NCBI GenBank assembly: GCA_964543485.1
Contig: CAZIYI010000002.1
Coordinates: 1 to 64,000, forward strand
DNA from: UBA2259 sp964543485
GTDB lineage: Bacteria > Patescibacteriota > Dojkabacteria > SC72
DNA length: 64,000 nucleotides
Reading direction: 5' to 3'
In this document: positions 27,111 through 35,100 of the stretch, piece after piece
How the letters are laid out: the number at the start of each line of letters is the position of its first letter
Position numbering within the stretch: the stretch's first letter is position 1
The notes under the pieces: model-generated
The model's database searches: none
Told to the model about the DNA's origin: nothing
What the model saw: the letters and a program-made list of their open reading frames with translations, nothing else
Program-made: the position numbers and the translations under genes

Positions 27111-27845
27111 CTATTTAAATAGTGTACCCTCTCTTTGTCTAATCTCGTGGGGATGAAGATCCATACTCTCTTTTACAGATTGAATCTGTTTTCTTATATC
27201 ATCAAGCGTATTTATATCCCTTGTGTCTAACTCCTTCCCAAACCTTTCAAGAAAATCAAGGCCTATGAATATTTTCTTTTGTACTCCTTGACTAAGTTTA
27301 TCAAAAGAATAATTCTGGTTAGTATTAATTATATTAAAAACCGACTTACTATCCTTAAGATCACGTAAATCAATCACTCCTCTTTTTGAAAAAGCAAGTC
27401 CATGAAATGCGAAATCTCTTGCTTCTAACAAATATTGACCAATATTATCATAACCAACTTTTTCTCGTGCCAAAGGAAGTCTTTCATATCTCACTGCAAA
27501 GGATTTTTCGGTTCGTCTGAATTTAGTACGATTACTCTCAAAAATGCTTATACCAGCAACATATACTATCTCACCAGTTTCCTCATCAACTATTTCTTGT
27601 AAAGCATTTGGGAACTCTTTCTTTAACATTTCCATAACTTCACTATTGTATTTCTCTTCTTCATTAGTGAACCCGTTCTTTAATGCCCCCTCAAGTTTTA
27701 ACGCACTCTCTCTACCACTATATCCTTCAACATAAGCAAGGTCACTAGCTATGTTCGGATCACTTATTCTACCTTCGTCGTAAAAGGGTTGTTGTGTTAG
27801 ACTTTCTCCAGTATTATTTGCTTGGTCATTCATCATATCAATCAA
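27111..27845 (-). CDS. Unknown paralogous family, member 1
   Basis: A 244-aa soluble protein. By eye it aligns with the proteins at 27932-28714 and 29247-29918. Shared landmarks are (G)xxxDPxxAxxLAxxE near residue 28-40, YNxEV(M/V)xxLKxxFPNA, a D-x-ETGE-Y-x-G segment, (F)SK(R/H)G(V/I) near residue 160, and a C-terminal helix with IRxxIxxVK. No catalytic motif stands out, and I recognise no domain. It is one of two adjacent tandem copies. Confidence 0.75.
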   Translation of the reverse strand: MIDMMNDQANNTGESLTQQPFYDEGRISDPNIASDLAYVEGYSGRESALKLEGALKNGFTNEEEKYNSEVMEMLKKEFPNALQEIVDEETGEIVYVAGISIFESNRTKFRRTEKSFAVRYERLPLAREKVGYDNIGQYLLEARDFAFHGLAFSKRGVIDLRDLKDSKSVFNIINTNQNYSFDKLSQGVQKKIFIGLDFLERFGKELDTRDINTLDDIRKQIQSVKESMDLHPHEIRQREGTLFK

Positions 27846-27881
27846 AAAAATTATATTAGTATAAGATATAATAATAAGGAG

Positions 27882-27946
27882 TATATTTCAAATATCTACG
27901 AAAGACCGTAGGTTATACAACTCTACATTACTCAAAACGATAGATA
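27882..27946. repeat. Relic copy of the glycosyltransferase 3' end
   Basis: This stretch matches 27002-27067, the end of the glycosyltransferase gene, at about 85% identity with one indel. Shared words include AAATATCTA, GAAAGA, ACTCTA and ATTACTCAAA. It has no coding role in that orientation. The last codons and TGA stop of the paralog at 27932 are read from its opposite strand. Confidence 0.85.
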
Positions 27947-28714
27947 GCTTTTAGGAGGAGGGAAACCTTCTTCCTCTTTTGTTATTTGTTCACCCTTAAC
28001 AGCTTTGATTCTTTCTTCAATAGAATCTATACTGTTTAAGTCTATTTCAGGTTCAGATGGCTCATTTTTTACATCAGCAGCATAAGCATCTATTACAGAG
28101 AGTATCTTAAAAAGAATAACCTGATTCTCTTCTGATATATCTTTAAGGGAAACAGATTTTAATAGCGGGTTAAAAGCTCGATAGTCTCGAACACTTTGGA
28201 TACCATGTTTTGAGAAAAATGTTTGACTGCTAAGATCACTAAGCGCTATTATTTCCCAATGTCCTCTCTCAAAAGAATCGCGTTTCTTAACATCTCCATA
28301 TAAGCTTTCTAATTTCTTCCACATGGCGAGTCTCTCGGGTTTAATAAAACCTTTATAATAATCGTTGTTTATAATATGAACCATGTCAACTTCTGGTAAT
28401 ACCCGAAGTCCAGAATAATAATACTTCTCTCCTGTTTCTGGATCTTGTCCTTCTTTGAGAGCATTGGGGAAATGTTCCTTGAGCAATTCAACAACCTCAT
28501 TGTTGTATCTCTCATCTTCTGTTAAACCTGTTTCAAACTCTTGTTTTTTAACTTCCTCATATTTTAATGCACTATCTTTTCCACTCTTTTCAATATCCGC
28601 AAGTTCATGAGCTACTCCTGGATCTTGAACTTGTCCATATTCATTGTAAAAATTCGGTTGTTGCAAACTAACTGGAGGATTACCTTCTGTTGTGTTTATC
28701 TCCTGACTATCCAT
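27932..28714 (-). CDS. Unknown paralogous family, member 2
   Basis: A 260-aa soluble protein clearly related to the 244-aa protein at 27111-27845. Corresponding segments are VQDPGVAHELADIE, RYNNEVVELLKEHFPNALKE, DPETGEKYYYSGLRVL, FFSKHGIQSVRDYR and the C-terminal SIEERIKAVKGE. The final residues (about KSYLSF) and the stop codon lie in a relic copy of the glycosyltransferase gene end, so the C-terminus was altered by the duplication. The divergent gene at 28846 starts 131 nt away. Function unknown. Confidence 0.75.
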   Translation of the reverse strand: MDSQEINTTEGNPPVSLQQPNFYNEYGQVQDPGVAHELADIEKSGKDSALKYEEVKKQEFETGLTEDERYNNEVVELLKEHFPNALKEGQDPETGEKYYYSGLRVLPEVDMVHIINNDYYKGFIKPERLAMWKKLESLYGDVKKRDSFERGHWEIIALSDLSSQTFFSKHGIQSVRDYRAFNPLLKSVSLKDISEENQVILFKILSVIDAYAADVKNEPSEPEIDLNSIDSIEERIKAVKGEQITKEEEGFPPPKSYLSF

Positions 28715-28845
28715 ACATATTTATTCTAATAAATTTATTATTAAACGATATAATAGAAGTTTATATTTGTCAAAAAAACAAATTCAATTGACATCTCATA
28801 GTTAATATTTTACTATCTAAGTACTAAGTTAAATAATATGAATAT

Positions 28846-29250
28846 ATGGAAGGTGAGAATCCAGGTTTAGAACAAGCAAAAGAAGCTGTAAAAGATGCTT
28901 ATGAAAAGAAATTTGAAACAGATGGACCAAATGTAGGGAGAGTAAAGGATATTCATGATGCGAAAACATTAGCAAAGGCAGAAGATGTTATTAGATCTGT
29001 AGATTTACAAAACCCAAGAATTCAACAAAGGGCTGAAAATATTACAAATGAAGCAGTAGTTGGACATATGAGAGAAGATGCCTTAGACCTTATTAGACAA
29101 AATTCCAAAGATAAATATCCTGATGCTAAGAAAACACACTATGAAATGGGACTCAATCCTTTGTTACACAAGATGTCTGAAAAAGAGTTATCAAATATAG
29201 TTGATAGACAAAGAATTGAAGAGAAAAGAAGAGAGAGAAGGAGTAATTAA
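28846..29250 (+). CDS. Small charged helical protein, unknown
   Basis: A 134-aa soluble protein rich in Lys, Glu and Arg and ending in a basic tail (RIEEKRRERRSN). It is all-helical by composition, with no signal or membrane segment. It lies between members 2 and 3 of the unknown paralogous family on the opposite strand, and its stop overlaps the stop of member 3 by 4 nt. It shares no visible motif with that family. The short AT-rich upstream region holds no clear Shine-Dalgarno site. Function unknown. Confidence 0.7.
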   Translation: MEGENPGLEQAKEAVKDAYEKKFETDGPNVGRVKDIHDAKTLAKAEDVIRSVDLQNPRIQQRAENITNEAVVGHMREDALDLIRQNSKDKYPDAKKTHYEMGLNPLLHKMSEKELSNIVDRQRIEEKRRERRSN

Positions 29251-29918
29251 ATAATTCCTTTTAGTTTTCGGACTCTATCTCTAATTGATTCAGCATCACT
29301 TAATGATTCGTTATCTCCTCCAACAATATATTTTGTTTCTTCAAGATATGCTATTTCATTTAGAAATACTAATATCTTTAATAGTCTTGCTTTTCTATCT
29401 CCCTCTATATCTTTAAACGAGAAAGCTTTTTCAACATTATTAGGATTATAACTGTGTGAATCTCTCATTTTATAGCTAATCTCAATACCTTTTTTAGAAA
29501 AATACATTCCACTCTCAGTTCCATATATTAATGATTTTAGAATTGGATCATGTATATTCTCTCTGGAAATTTCACCCCATTTTTCAAATGCTTCAATCTC
29601 CTTTTCTGAGAGTCCATCAAATGGGAACATCCCTCGTGTGTAATTTAATAAATTACCGTTTTTTAATACAGTTAAACTTAATCCTGTTTTGTAATATATA
29701 TCTCCATTCTCTGTATCATATGCTTCTTCAAATGCATATGGTAATTCTTGTTTTAATACATTTATTACTTCAATATCGTATCTCTCTTGTTCAGTATTCT
29801 CTATTTCGGATTCTTCTTCACTCTTTTTAATTAACTCCCATGTTCTAGATTCTGTTGCCCCGTCAGTTACGCGCTTCATTTCAAGAGATTGACCTGTTTT
29901 TCTATCTTTCGGTTCCAT
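29247..29918 (-). CDS. Unknown paralogous family, member 3
   Basis: A 223-aa soluble protein, more divergent than members 1 and 2 but with the same series of landmarks: RYDIEVINVLKQELPYAFEE, DTENGDIYYKTGLSL, YFSKKGIEISYKMRD, a LLKILVFLNEI helix matching ILFKILSVIDA in member 2, and the C-terminal SIRDRVRKLKG. The N-terminus is shorter and lacks the DPxxAxxLA segment. The leader carries AAAATATTTTTAAATTA before the ATG. It is probably an older duplicate of the same family. Function unknown. Confidence 0.72.
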   Translation of the reverse strand: MEPKDRKTGQSLEMKRVTDGATESRTWELIKKSEEESEIENTEQERYDIEVINVLKQELPYAFEEAYDTENGDIYYKTGLSLTVLKNGNLLNYTRGMFPFDGLSEKEIEAFEKWGEISRENIHDPILKSLIYGTESGMYFSKKGIEISYKMRDSHSYNPNNVEKAFSFKDIEGDRKARLLKILVFLNEIAYLEETKYIVGGDNESLSDAESIRDRVRKLKGII

Positions 29919-30027
29919 AGTAATTTAAAAATATTTTATATTCTCCGATTATATCAAAATAGTATGAGATATCAATATTTGTTAACTTAATATATCAAAG
30001 TATGTATGACCCTAAGAGTAGGGGATA

Positions 30028-30056
30028 TTGATTCAAATATCGGCTTATAGTATAAT
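30028..30056 (+). promoter_or_regulatory. Promoter P1 (distal)
   Basis: TTGATT (30028-30033), a 17-nt spacer and TATAAT (30051-30056), with TATAG directly before the -10 box. It shares ATAGTATAATATA and flanking words with P2, so the two arose by duplication. Confidence 0.8.
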
Positions 30057-30119
30057 ATATGTATCTTAATAATTAATTGTTCATTAAGAAATAAAACTGA
30101 ACCCACGTCAATAGACATA

Positions 30120-30148
30120 TTGATATTTATTCCAACCTATAGTATAAT
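30120..30148 (+). promoter_or_regulatory. Promoter P2 (proximal)
   Basis: TTGATA (30120-30125), a 17-nt spacer and TATAAT (30143-30148). It matches P1 in the -35 box, spacing, CTATAGTATAATATA core and a following TTAATTGTT(C/A)ATTAA block. Confidence 0.8.
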
Positions 30149-30332
30149 ATAAGTAGTTAATTGTTAATTAAAGTCTGCTCTTTAATAAATAATAAATTTT
30201 CATTTCAATACACATAAGTGTTCATAGAGAGATATTCTCTTTATATCTTTTATGAGTTCTTATGAACTCTAAGTTCTTTAAAAAGTTTTAAGTATATTAT
30301 ATAGACTTATGTCTTATATATTTAAAACAAAA

Positions 30333-30344
30333 TAGCGTGTGATG
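30333..30344 (+). repeat. Left arm of 12-bp perfect inverted repeat
   Basis: TAGCGTGTGATG here is the exact reverse complement of CATCACACGCTA at 31137-31148. The pair encloses an 816-bp segment containing the high-G+C gene. I see no target-site duplication outside the arms. Confidence 0.9.
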
Positions 30345-30381
30345 AAAATACTAGAGTATTTTTCTTCCTTTAGCATCCAAA

Positions 30382-30430
30382 TGGTATGCATTATGTTTCT
30401 AATATATTATTGGAGATAGAATGCATACCA
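30382..30430 (+). ncRNA. Large hairpin in the 5' leader
   Basis: TGGTATGCATT (30382-30392) and AATGCATACCA (30420-30430) form a perfect 11-bp stem closing a 27-nt AU-rich loop, 37 nt before the Shine-Dalgarno site. It may be a cis-regulatory RNA element. It matches no riboswitch class I know. Confidence 0.65.
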
Positions 30431-30479
30431 AGTGGTATAGCTGAAAAAAATAAAAGTTTTTTTCCATAAGGAGGAAAAA

Positions 30480-31031
30480 ATGTTACGAAGAATTTTGGTA
30501 ATCGTTGTGTTGGTCCTATTGGTCGCAGTGCTCGCACCTCTTGCTTGGAAATACTGGCAGTGGGGTTTCGGAGAGAGCCATGACGTTGCAAAGTGCCCTG
30601 AATGTCCGGCCTGCATTAGCAATGCAACTTCTGAAGATGAAAATCTCCAGCAAGAGTATGCTATTTGTAAGGCAGAACTTCAATCACGTGGTGCACCTGC
30701 AAACATGGTATCTGCATTTTGCGTACCCAATGGGAAGGGAAGTGTATCGAACAGATTGACCTCAGGAACGAAAGTCTCCCTTGGCACAATAACTTTTGAT
30801 GCACAATCCCACGTATGGGTGTTAAAGGACTTCGTTGTCCCCGAATTCGCGAACTACACGTTCGAATATCAAGGTGCCGAATCAAGGCTTATTCTTGCTC
30901 CTTTCTGGACAGGGTCTGAACTTGGTTGGCAAGGCGATGAACGGGTTCCGTTTGTAGTTTGTTGGGATTTCGAAGGTGCTTGCGCACTTCCTCAAGGGAT
31001 AACCGAACAGGACCTTTTTCCTACACCATAA
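30480..31031 (+). CDS. Anchored extracytoplasmic protein of foreign composition
   Basis: A 183-aa protein with an N-terminal anchor (LRRILVIVVLVLLVAVLAPL) and a short Cys-rich motif (CPECPACISN) near residues 39-48. A C-terminal domain follows with further Cys residues (AICKAEL, AFCVPNG, VVCWDFEGAC) and several Trp. Lines of its DNA that I counted are about 42-53% G+C, against roughly 30% around it, and codon choice differs. The ATG is preceded by TAAGGAGG with a 5-nt spacer, the only strong Shine-Dalgarno site seen in the window. These features indicate recent transfer. It lies inside a 12-bp inverted repeat and is followed by a hammerhead ribozyme. No family is recognised. Confidence 0.85.
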   Translation: MLRRILVIVVLVLLVAVLAPLAWKYWQWGFGESHDVAKCPECPACISNATSEDENLQQEYAICKAELQSRGAPANMVSAFCVPNGKGSVSNRLTSGTKVSLGTITFDAQSHVWVLKDFVVPEFANYTFEYQGAESRLILAPFWTGSELGWQGDERVPFVVCWDFEGACALPQGITEQDLFPTP

Positions 31032-31136
31032 ACCCAATTTATTGGGATACCTATCTTCGACTCTAGCTTGGTTTTGGTACCTGGGATTATCTTTTACTGT
31101 CTTTTGACATTAAAAACCCCATTTACCCCACAACCA

Positions 31137-31148
31137 CATCACACGCTA
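31137..31148 (+). repeat. Right arm of 12-bp perfect inverted repeat
   Basis: CATCACACGCTA, exact reverse complement of 30333-30344. It ends 2 nt before the first pairing nucleotide of the hammerhead ribozyme. Confidence 0.9.
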
Positions 31149-31150
31149 GA

Positions 31151-31234
31151 GTCTTCTAGGATTAAATATTTATTATAAATGTATATCCTACTGATGAGTC
31201 TAAAGATATTGAAAAATATTAAAGACGAAAAGAC
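31151..31234 (+). ncRNA. Type III hammerhead self-cleaving ribozyme
   Basis: All invariant elements are present. Stem III is GTCT (31151-31154) with AGAC (31231-31234), plus the U31155-A31230 pair. The cleavage-site nucleotide is C31156. Stem I is TAGGAT (31157-31162) with ATCCTA (31185-31190), capped by an inner ATTTA/TAAAT hairpin. The core is CTGATGA (31191-31197). Stem II is GTCT (31198-31201) with AGAC (31223-31226), capped by ATATT-GAAA-AATAT. The second core strand is GAAA (31227-31230). The 10.1-11.1 pair is G-C as required. Termini open at stem III, so it is type III. Cleavage is predicted between 31156 and 31157, in the 3' untranslated region of the foreign gene. Confidence 0.93.
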
Positions 31235-31249
31235 AAAAAATATTACATT

Positions 31250-31279
31250 GAGGACATCTTAGGATGTCCTCTTTTTTTT
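31250..31279 (+). terminator. Intrinsic terminator after the hammerhead
   Basis: A 9-bp perfect stem GAGGACATC / GATGTCCTC with a 4-nt loop is followed by eight T residues. It ends plus-strand transcription 15 nt after the ribozyme and just overlaps the stop of the convergent glycosyltransferase gene. Confidence 0.93.
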
Positions 31280-32105
31280 ACTTAAACAGTTTCCTAAACA
31301 ACTCAAAAGACTTCATAAGAAGAGTAGAAGGAAAAATACTAAGAATCCTTACACCTACCTTTTGAATATTCCATATAACATACTCTCTAAATGTTGGTTT
31401 AATATTTAATTCTCTCATAGCCCATTTACGTATATCATTCGTCTTTTTAAAATGATCTAACATCTTAGATTGAGACTCTGTTTTATATGTCATCCTATAC
31501 TTAAGTACAGTATCCTCAAGATTATGATACTCCCCCTTAGTACTTAGAATTAAGAAAAATTTAACATCCTCAACCTTCCACATATTCTCAGGATACAAAC
31601 CAATATCTTCTACAGTACTTTTTCTTAAAGTTACTGCTGGATGTGCAAAAGGTTGAAAAAGAAATCTGTTCTTTTTAATATCTCTATCATCAATAGCGTA
31701 ATCTCTGTGATTAGTAATATTACTATTTTCATCAATGATATCTATCTGACCACCAATAGCTACACACTTAGAATTAGATTCGAGATACTCTACCTGTTTT
31801 TCTATACGTGTAGGATACATTATGTCATCTGCATCCATTCTAGCTATATATTTCCCTTTTGATTTTCTTATACCAACATTTATTACATTACCTAAACCAT
31901 CCTGTTTCTCAATAGGTATTACCGTAATTTTATCTCCATACCCCTTTAATATCTCTAATGTTTTGTCCTCTGATTTGTCATCCACCACTAGTATCTCAAT
32001 ATTTTTGTATGTTTGATTTAAACAGCTATCTATACTCTCTTGAATATATTTCTCTCCATTATGTACAGGTATTACAATTGATACCAAGGGATTACTTTTT
32101 TCCAT
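31278..32105 (-). CDS. Family 2 glycosyltransferase
   Basis: A 275-aa GT-A enzyme with VSIVIPVHNGEKYI at the N-terminus, the nucleotide-binding LVVDDKSEDKT, and the metal-binding DAD at residues 91-93 (ARMDADDIMYP). It also has the FQPFAHPAVTLRKS region and an ED acceptor-side pair in WKVEDVKF. A short amphipathic C-terminus may touch the membrane. It overlaps the upstream 1203-aa membrane protein gene by 14 nt, so both probably act in one envelope-glycan pathway. Sugar specificity cannot be read from the sequence. Confidence 0.88.
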   Translation of the reverse strand: MEKSNPLVSIVIPVHNGEKYIQESIDSCLNQTYKNIEILVVDDKSEDKTLEILKGYGDKITVIPIEKQDGLGNVINVGIRKSKGKYIARMDADDIMYPTRIEKQVEYLESNSKCVAIGGQIDIIDENSNITNHRDYAIDDRDIKKNRFLFQPFAHPAVTLRKSTVEDIGLYPENMWKVEDVKFFLILSTKGEYHNLEDTVLKYRMTYKTESQSKMLDHFKKTNDIRKWAMRELNIKPTFREYVIWNIQKVGVRILSIFPSTLLMKSFELFRKLFK

Positions 32106-35100
32106 TTTTTCTTTCCTGTATGAACTTAATTGTTAAGTATGTACCCATTCCTAATATTAATAAATATCCAAAGTATGAAAGTAGGTTCGGGTAATATATT
32201 ACTGATACTGAATCAAAATCCTCATTTGAAACATCCCATCCCTGTTTCCACCCATTTATACTTACTCTTGTATCTTTGTCTAGAGAAGATAGAAATACAC
32301 CATTTCTTTTTACTGCTACCCATCCCGAAGACTTTGCTTGCGGAATTGATATTAAAATATTCTCTTTATCCCGTGGTATCTCTTCTCTAGTTACTTTGTA
32401 ATATGTAGATTGAGATGATTTAAAGACATTACTCATTTCATACTCAGAGAACTTTTTTTGATTCTCTTGAATATACATTAGATTACTCCAAGAGATAGGA
32501 TACTCCATAAATACAAATTCGTTTAATACATTTTCCGTTGTTAGTTTGTAGCTGCTACTACCATATATTACATTAAGTAGTTTATCCTTATTCGCACTGT
32601 TAAGAATATTTAAATATGATGATGTCTCTGAGTCTCTTAACATATCCTGAAACCAACACTTCTCTTCTTTGTCATAGATTAAACATAAAGAGGAGGGTAT
32701 ATTAGAGATATTTTCTCCTTTCCAATATACAAGATACTTTGTATTTGGTTTTGTATTAAAAAGATTTGCTGTTTGATTTATGTAATCATCAGCTACTTTC
32801 TGATACAAACCGTTTTTAACTGAGATATCAAATATCTTACTCTCGAAATCGGATCTATTTGGTTGCCAAGCACTGTTTTGCGTAGTAACTCCATTGTAAA
32901 CATATCCTGTAGCACCATTTACAATCGGAATGTGTACAGTGTAGAGATTACTCTCGTCAAGGAACACATCTCTTGGCTCCCAGATATCAGAGCTCGATGA
33001 AACTGATAATGGGGTTTTTAGTTGTGCATACTCAATTTTTACACTCCTATATATTATCTCAGAGGGAGTATTTTTAACTGCATTTGTTGCATAAAGGATT
33101 AGAGATACTCTTTCTCCTTGCTCTATTACTGTATTCAAAAGTATATCTACATTTCCAAAGAGCGTATCTGTTAAAAGATATTTCTCTGTATTTAAACATG
33201 TTTTTTTGCTCTCAGAATATATACAGTACCCCGGATAGTTATCCTTTTCTCCCTCCCAATTTAATTTAACTCTTAAAATATTTCTTACCCCTGTATCAAC
33301 CGGAATACCTGTATATACACAAGGAGATTCTGTTGTTCCTTTAATACTAAAACCTGAGGAAATCTCTTGGGGAGTAACAAATGTGCTTTCTATGACCTCG
33401 CCCCCTGAACAATCACTTCCCTTTGTTTTAATTAAAAGAGGTAACATATCTATTGATGTAAAGTTTGTATTAGTAATTCCATATATTTCTGAGTTACTAC
33501 CAAAACTATTTTCAATTGTAATACCCTTAGCAACTGTTGATTTACTAAATACAGTACTTCCTAATGTGTAGTAGTCATACTCCCCAGTATATCTTCTAAA
33601 AGGTTTTACAGAGCCATCATTTTCTACATACGGATATGAGGGGTAAACAGAGATACTGCCATTACTGTAATTGAGCTTTGATGGGATACTACCTAGAATC
33701 TCTTTTGATAGATTTGAATACATGTATGTACTAAATCCTTTGTATTCAAAATTACCAACTATTTCACTGTCCTCAATTCTTAGATTCTTTAACTCCATAT
33801 CTATTGGAGAGAGAGTAGGGAACTTAGGTACATCTCTCACGAATATATCCATTGAAGATATCTTAGAAAGAGATTCTGTATATACAATTTCTTGTTTACT
33901 TGGAACTTTAAAAAGAGAAAGCTTTCCACTAGACCAAATTAATTCATAATCAGAAAACAAATTCTTAACCTTCTGCTCATCTATATCAAAAGCGTATCCC
34001 TTTTCATCAATACTTGTGTCAAAGAGAACATATGAAACATCGTACCTTTGCATTAGCGAAAGAAACTCTTCCTTACTTTCAGACCTAACAGTATTTGAAA
34101 TATCAAGCAATGCATCTTCCCCAACCTTCGAACCAACTGCTAAAGACATATCCATTACTGGATTAGGGACAATGTAAGAGATAAATTGGGAGCCCCAGAA
34201 GCCCCATTCATACTCCCTAAAGTAGTTATTGTTAGATGGAGGAGCGTAATATATTCTCCCTGTATCATCGTTTTTTTCAAGATACTCTCCCAATTCAAAA
34301 TACTCTTGGGGGATACTTACTGCCGCCCTATCTGCAAATATATCTCCTCTAAACATATACTCCGCGTATACCAATTGTAAAATACACAGAAATACAAAAG
34401 AGAAAAGTATGTATAACCGTTTAGGAAATTTTTTACCAACAAAAAATGCAAAAAACTTTATTAAATATACAGCTCCAAAAGTAGACAGTACTGTAATACA
34501 TATTAAATATATCTGACCTAATTTAGAAAATGGCCATCTTAATACCTGTTTGAATAGTGGGATATTTTCCTGCAACCATCCAAATACCTCTCCTAACGGT
34601 GGATTAAGAACCTTAATTAAGTATAGGGAGCCAAATCCTAAAATACCCCAAAAAAGTAATTTGTAATTCTTTTTAAATATTCCAAATATTAATGCTATTA
34701 AAGAAAGAAATACTGGAATTAAACCAATTACTTTGTAAAAATCATATGTTTGATACAGCTCAGCCATAGGGAAAAGGTATTTCTCTCCATCCATATCAAA
34801 GAGCGTTCTGTTATACATTCTTGCAGAGGTTATTAATGTCTGAAAATCTGTCTCTAAATCTATTACACTGGCCGTTATCGTTCTATTTGTATATGAATCG
34901 ATAATATCTGAACTTGTTGATAGGGTATAGTGAATGAATGGTAGTATCCAAAATAGCTGCGTTATTAAAAATACCCCTAGTGTAATTAAAATATTCTTTA
35001 TCTCTTTCTTTACTTGTTTCTTTGAAACGAGATTGATAAATAGTGTAAAAGCAATTAAAAAGATTAGATCGATAAAAAAGAGCGTAGCTATTACACTTGT

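Larger units (their letters stand above)
29919..30479. other. Long AT-rich non-coding region with structured leader
   Basis: No convincing gene lies in these 561 nt. From left to right they hold two near-identical promoters and then a run of short hairpins: AGAGA/TCTCT at 30228-30240, GAGTTC/GAACTC at 30254-30269, an AGAC/GTCT bulged stem near 30300-30325, AAAATAC/GTATTTT at 30345-30362, and the 11-bp stem at 30382-30430. A Shine-Dalgarno site closes the region. Transcripts would carry a 5' leader of about 325 to 420 nt, far longer than elsewhere in the window. Confidence 0.7.

Noticed and set aside
30060..30345. A second hammerhead on the other side of the cassette, as in retrozyme-like elements
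   Set aside because: No CTGANGA plus GAAA arrangement closed by stems is present upstream on either strand. CTGAACC near 30097 does not fit the core.
30505..30885. Alternative frames within the transferred gene (84 aa plus, 74 aa minus)
   Set aside because: They are shadows of the 183-aa frame, which has the Shine-Dalgarno site, signal anchor and coherent composition.
30333..31148. Insertion sequence or classical transposon
   Set aside because: There is a 12-bp inverted repeat but no transposase and no target-site duplication at the outer edges.
30333..31250. Obelisk- or viroid-like replicon integrated as DNA
   Set aside because: The size and hammerhead are suggestive, but the segment has ordinary promoters, a terminator and a signal-anchored ORF. 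I see no genome-length rod-like complementarity.
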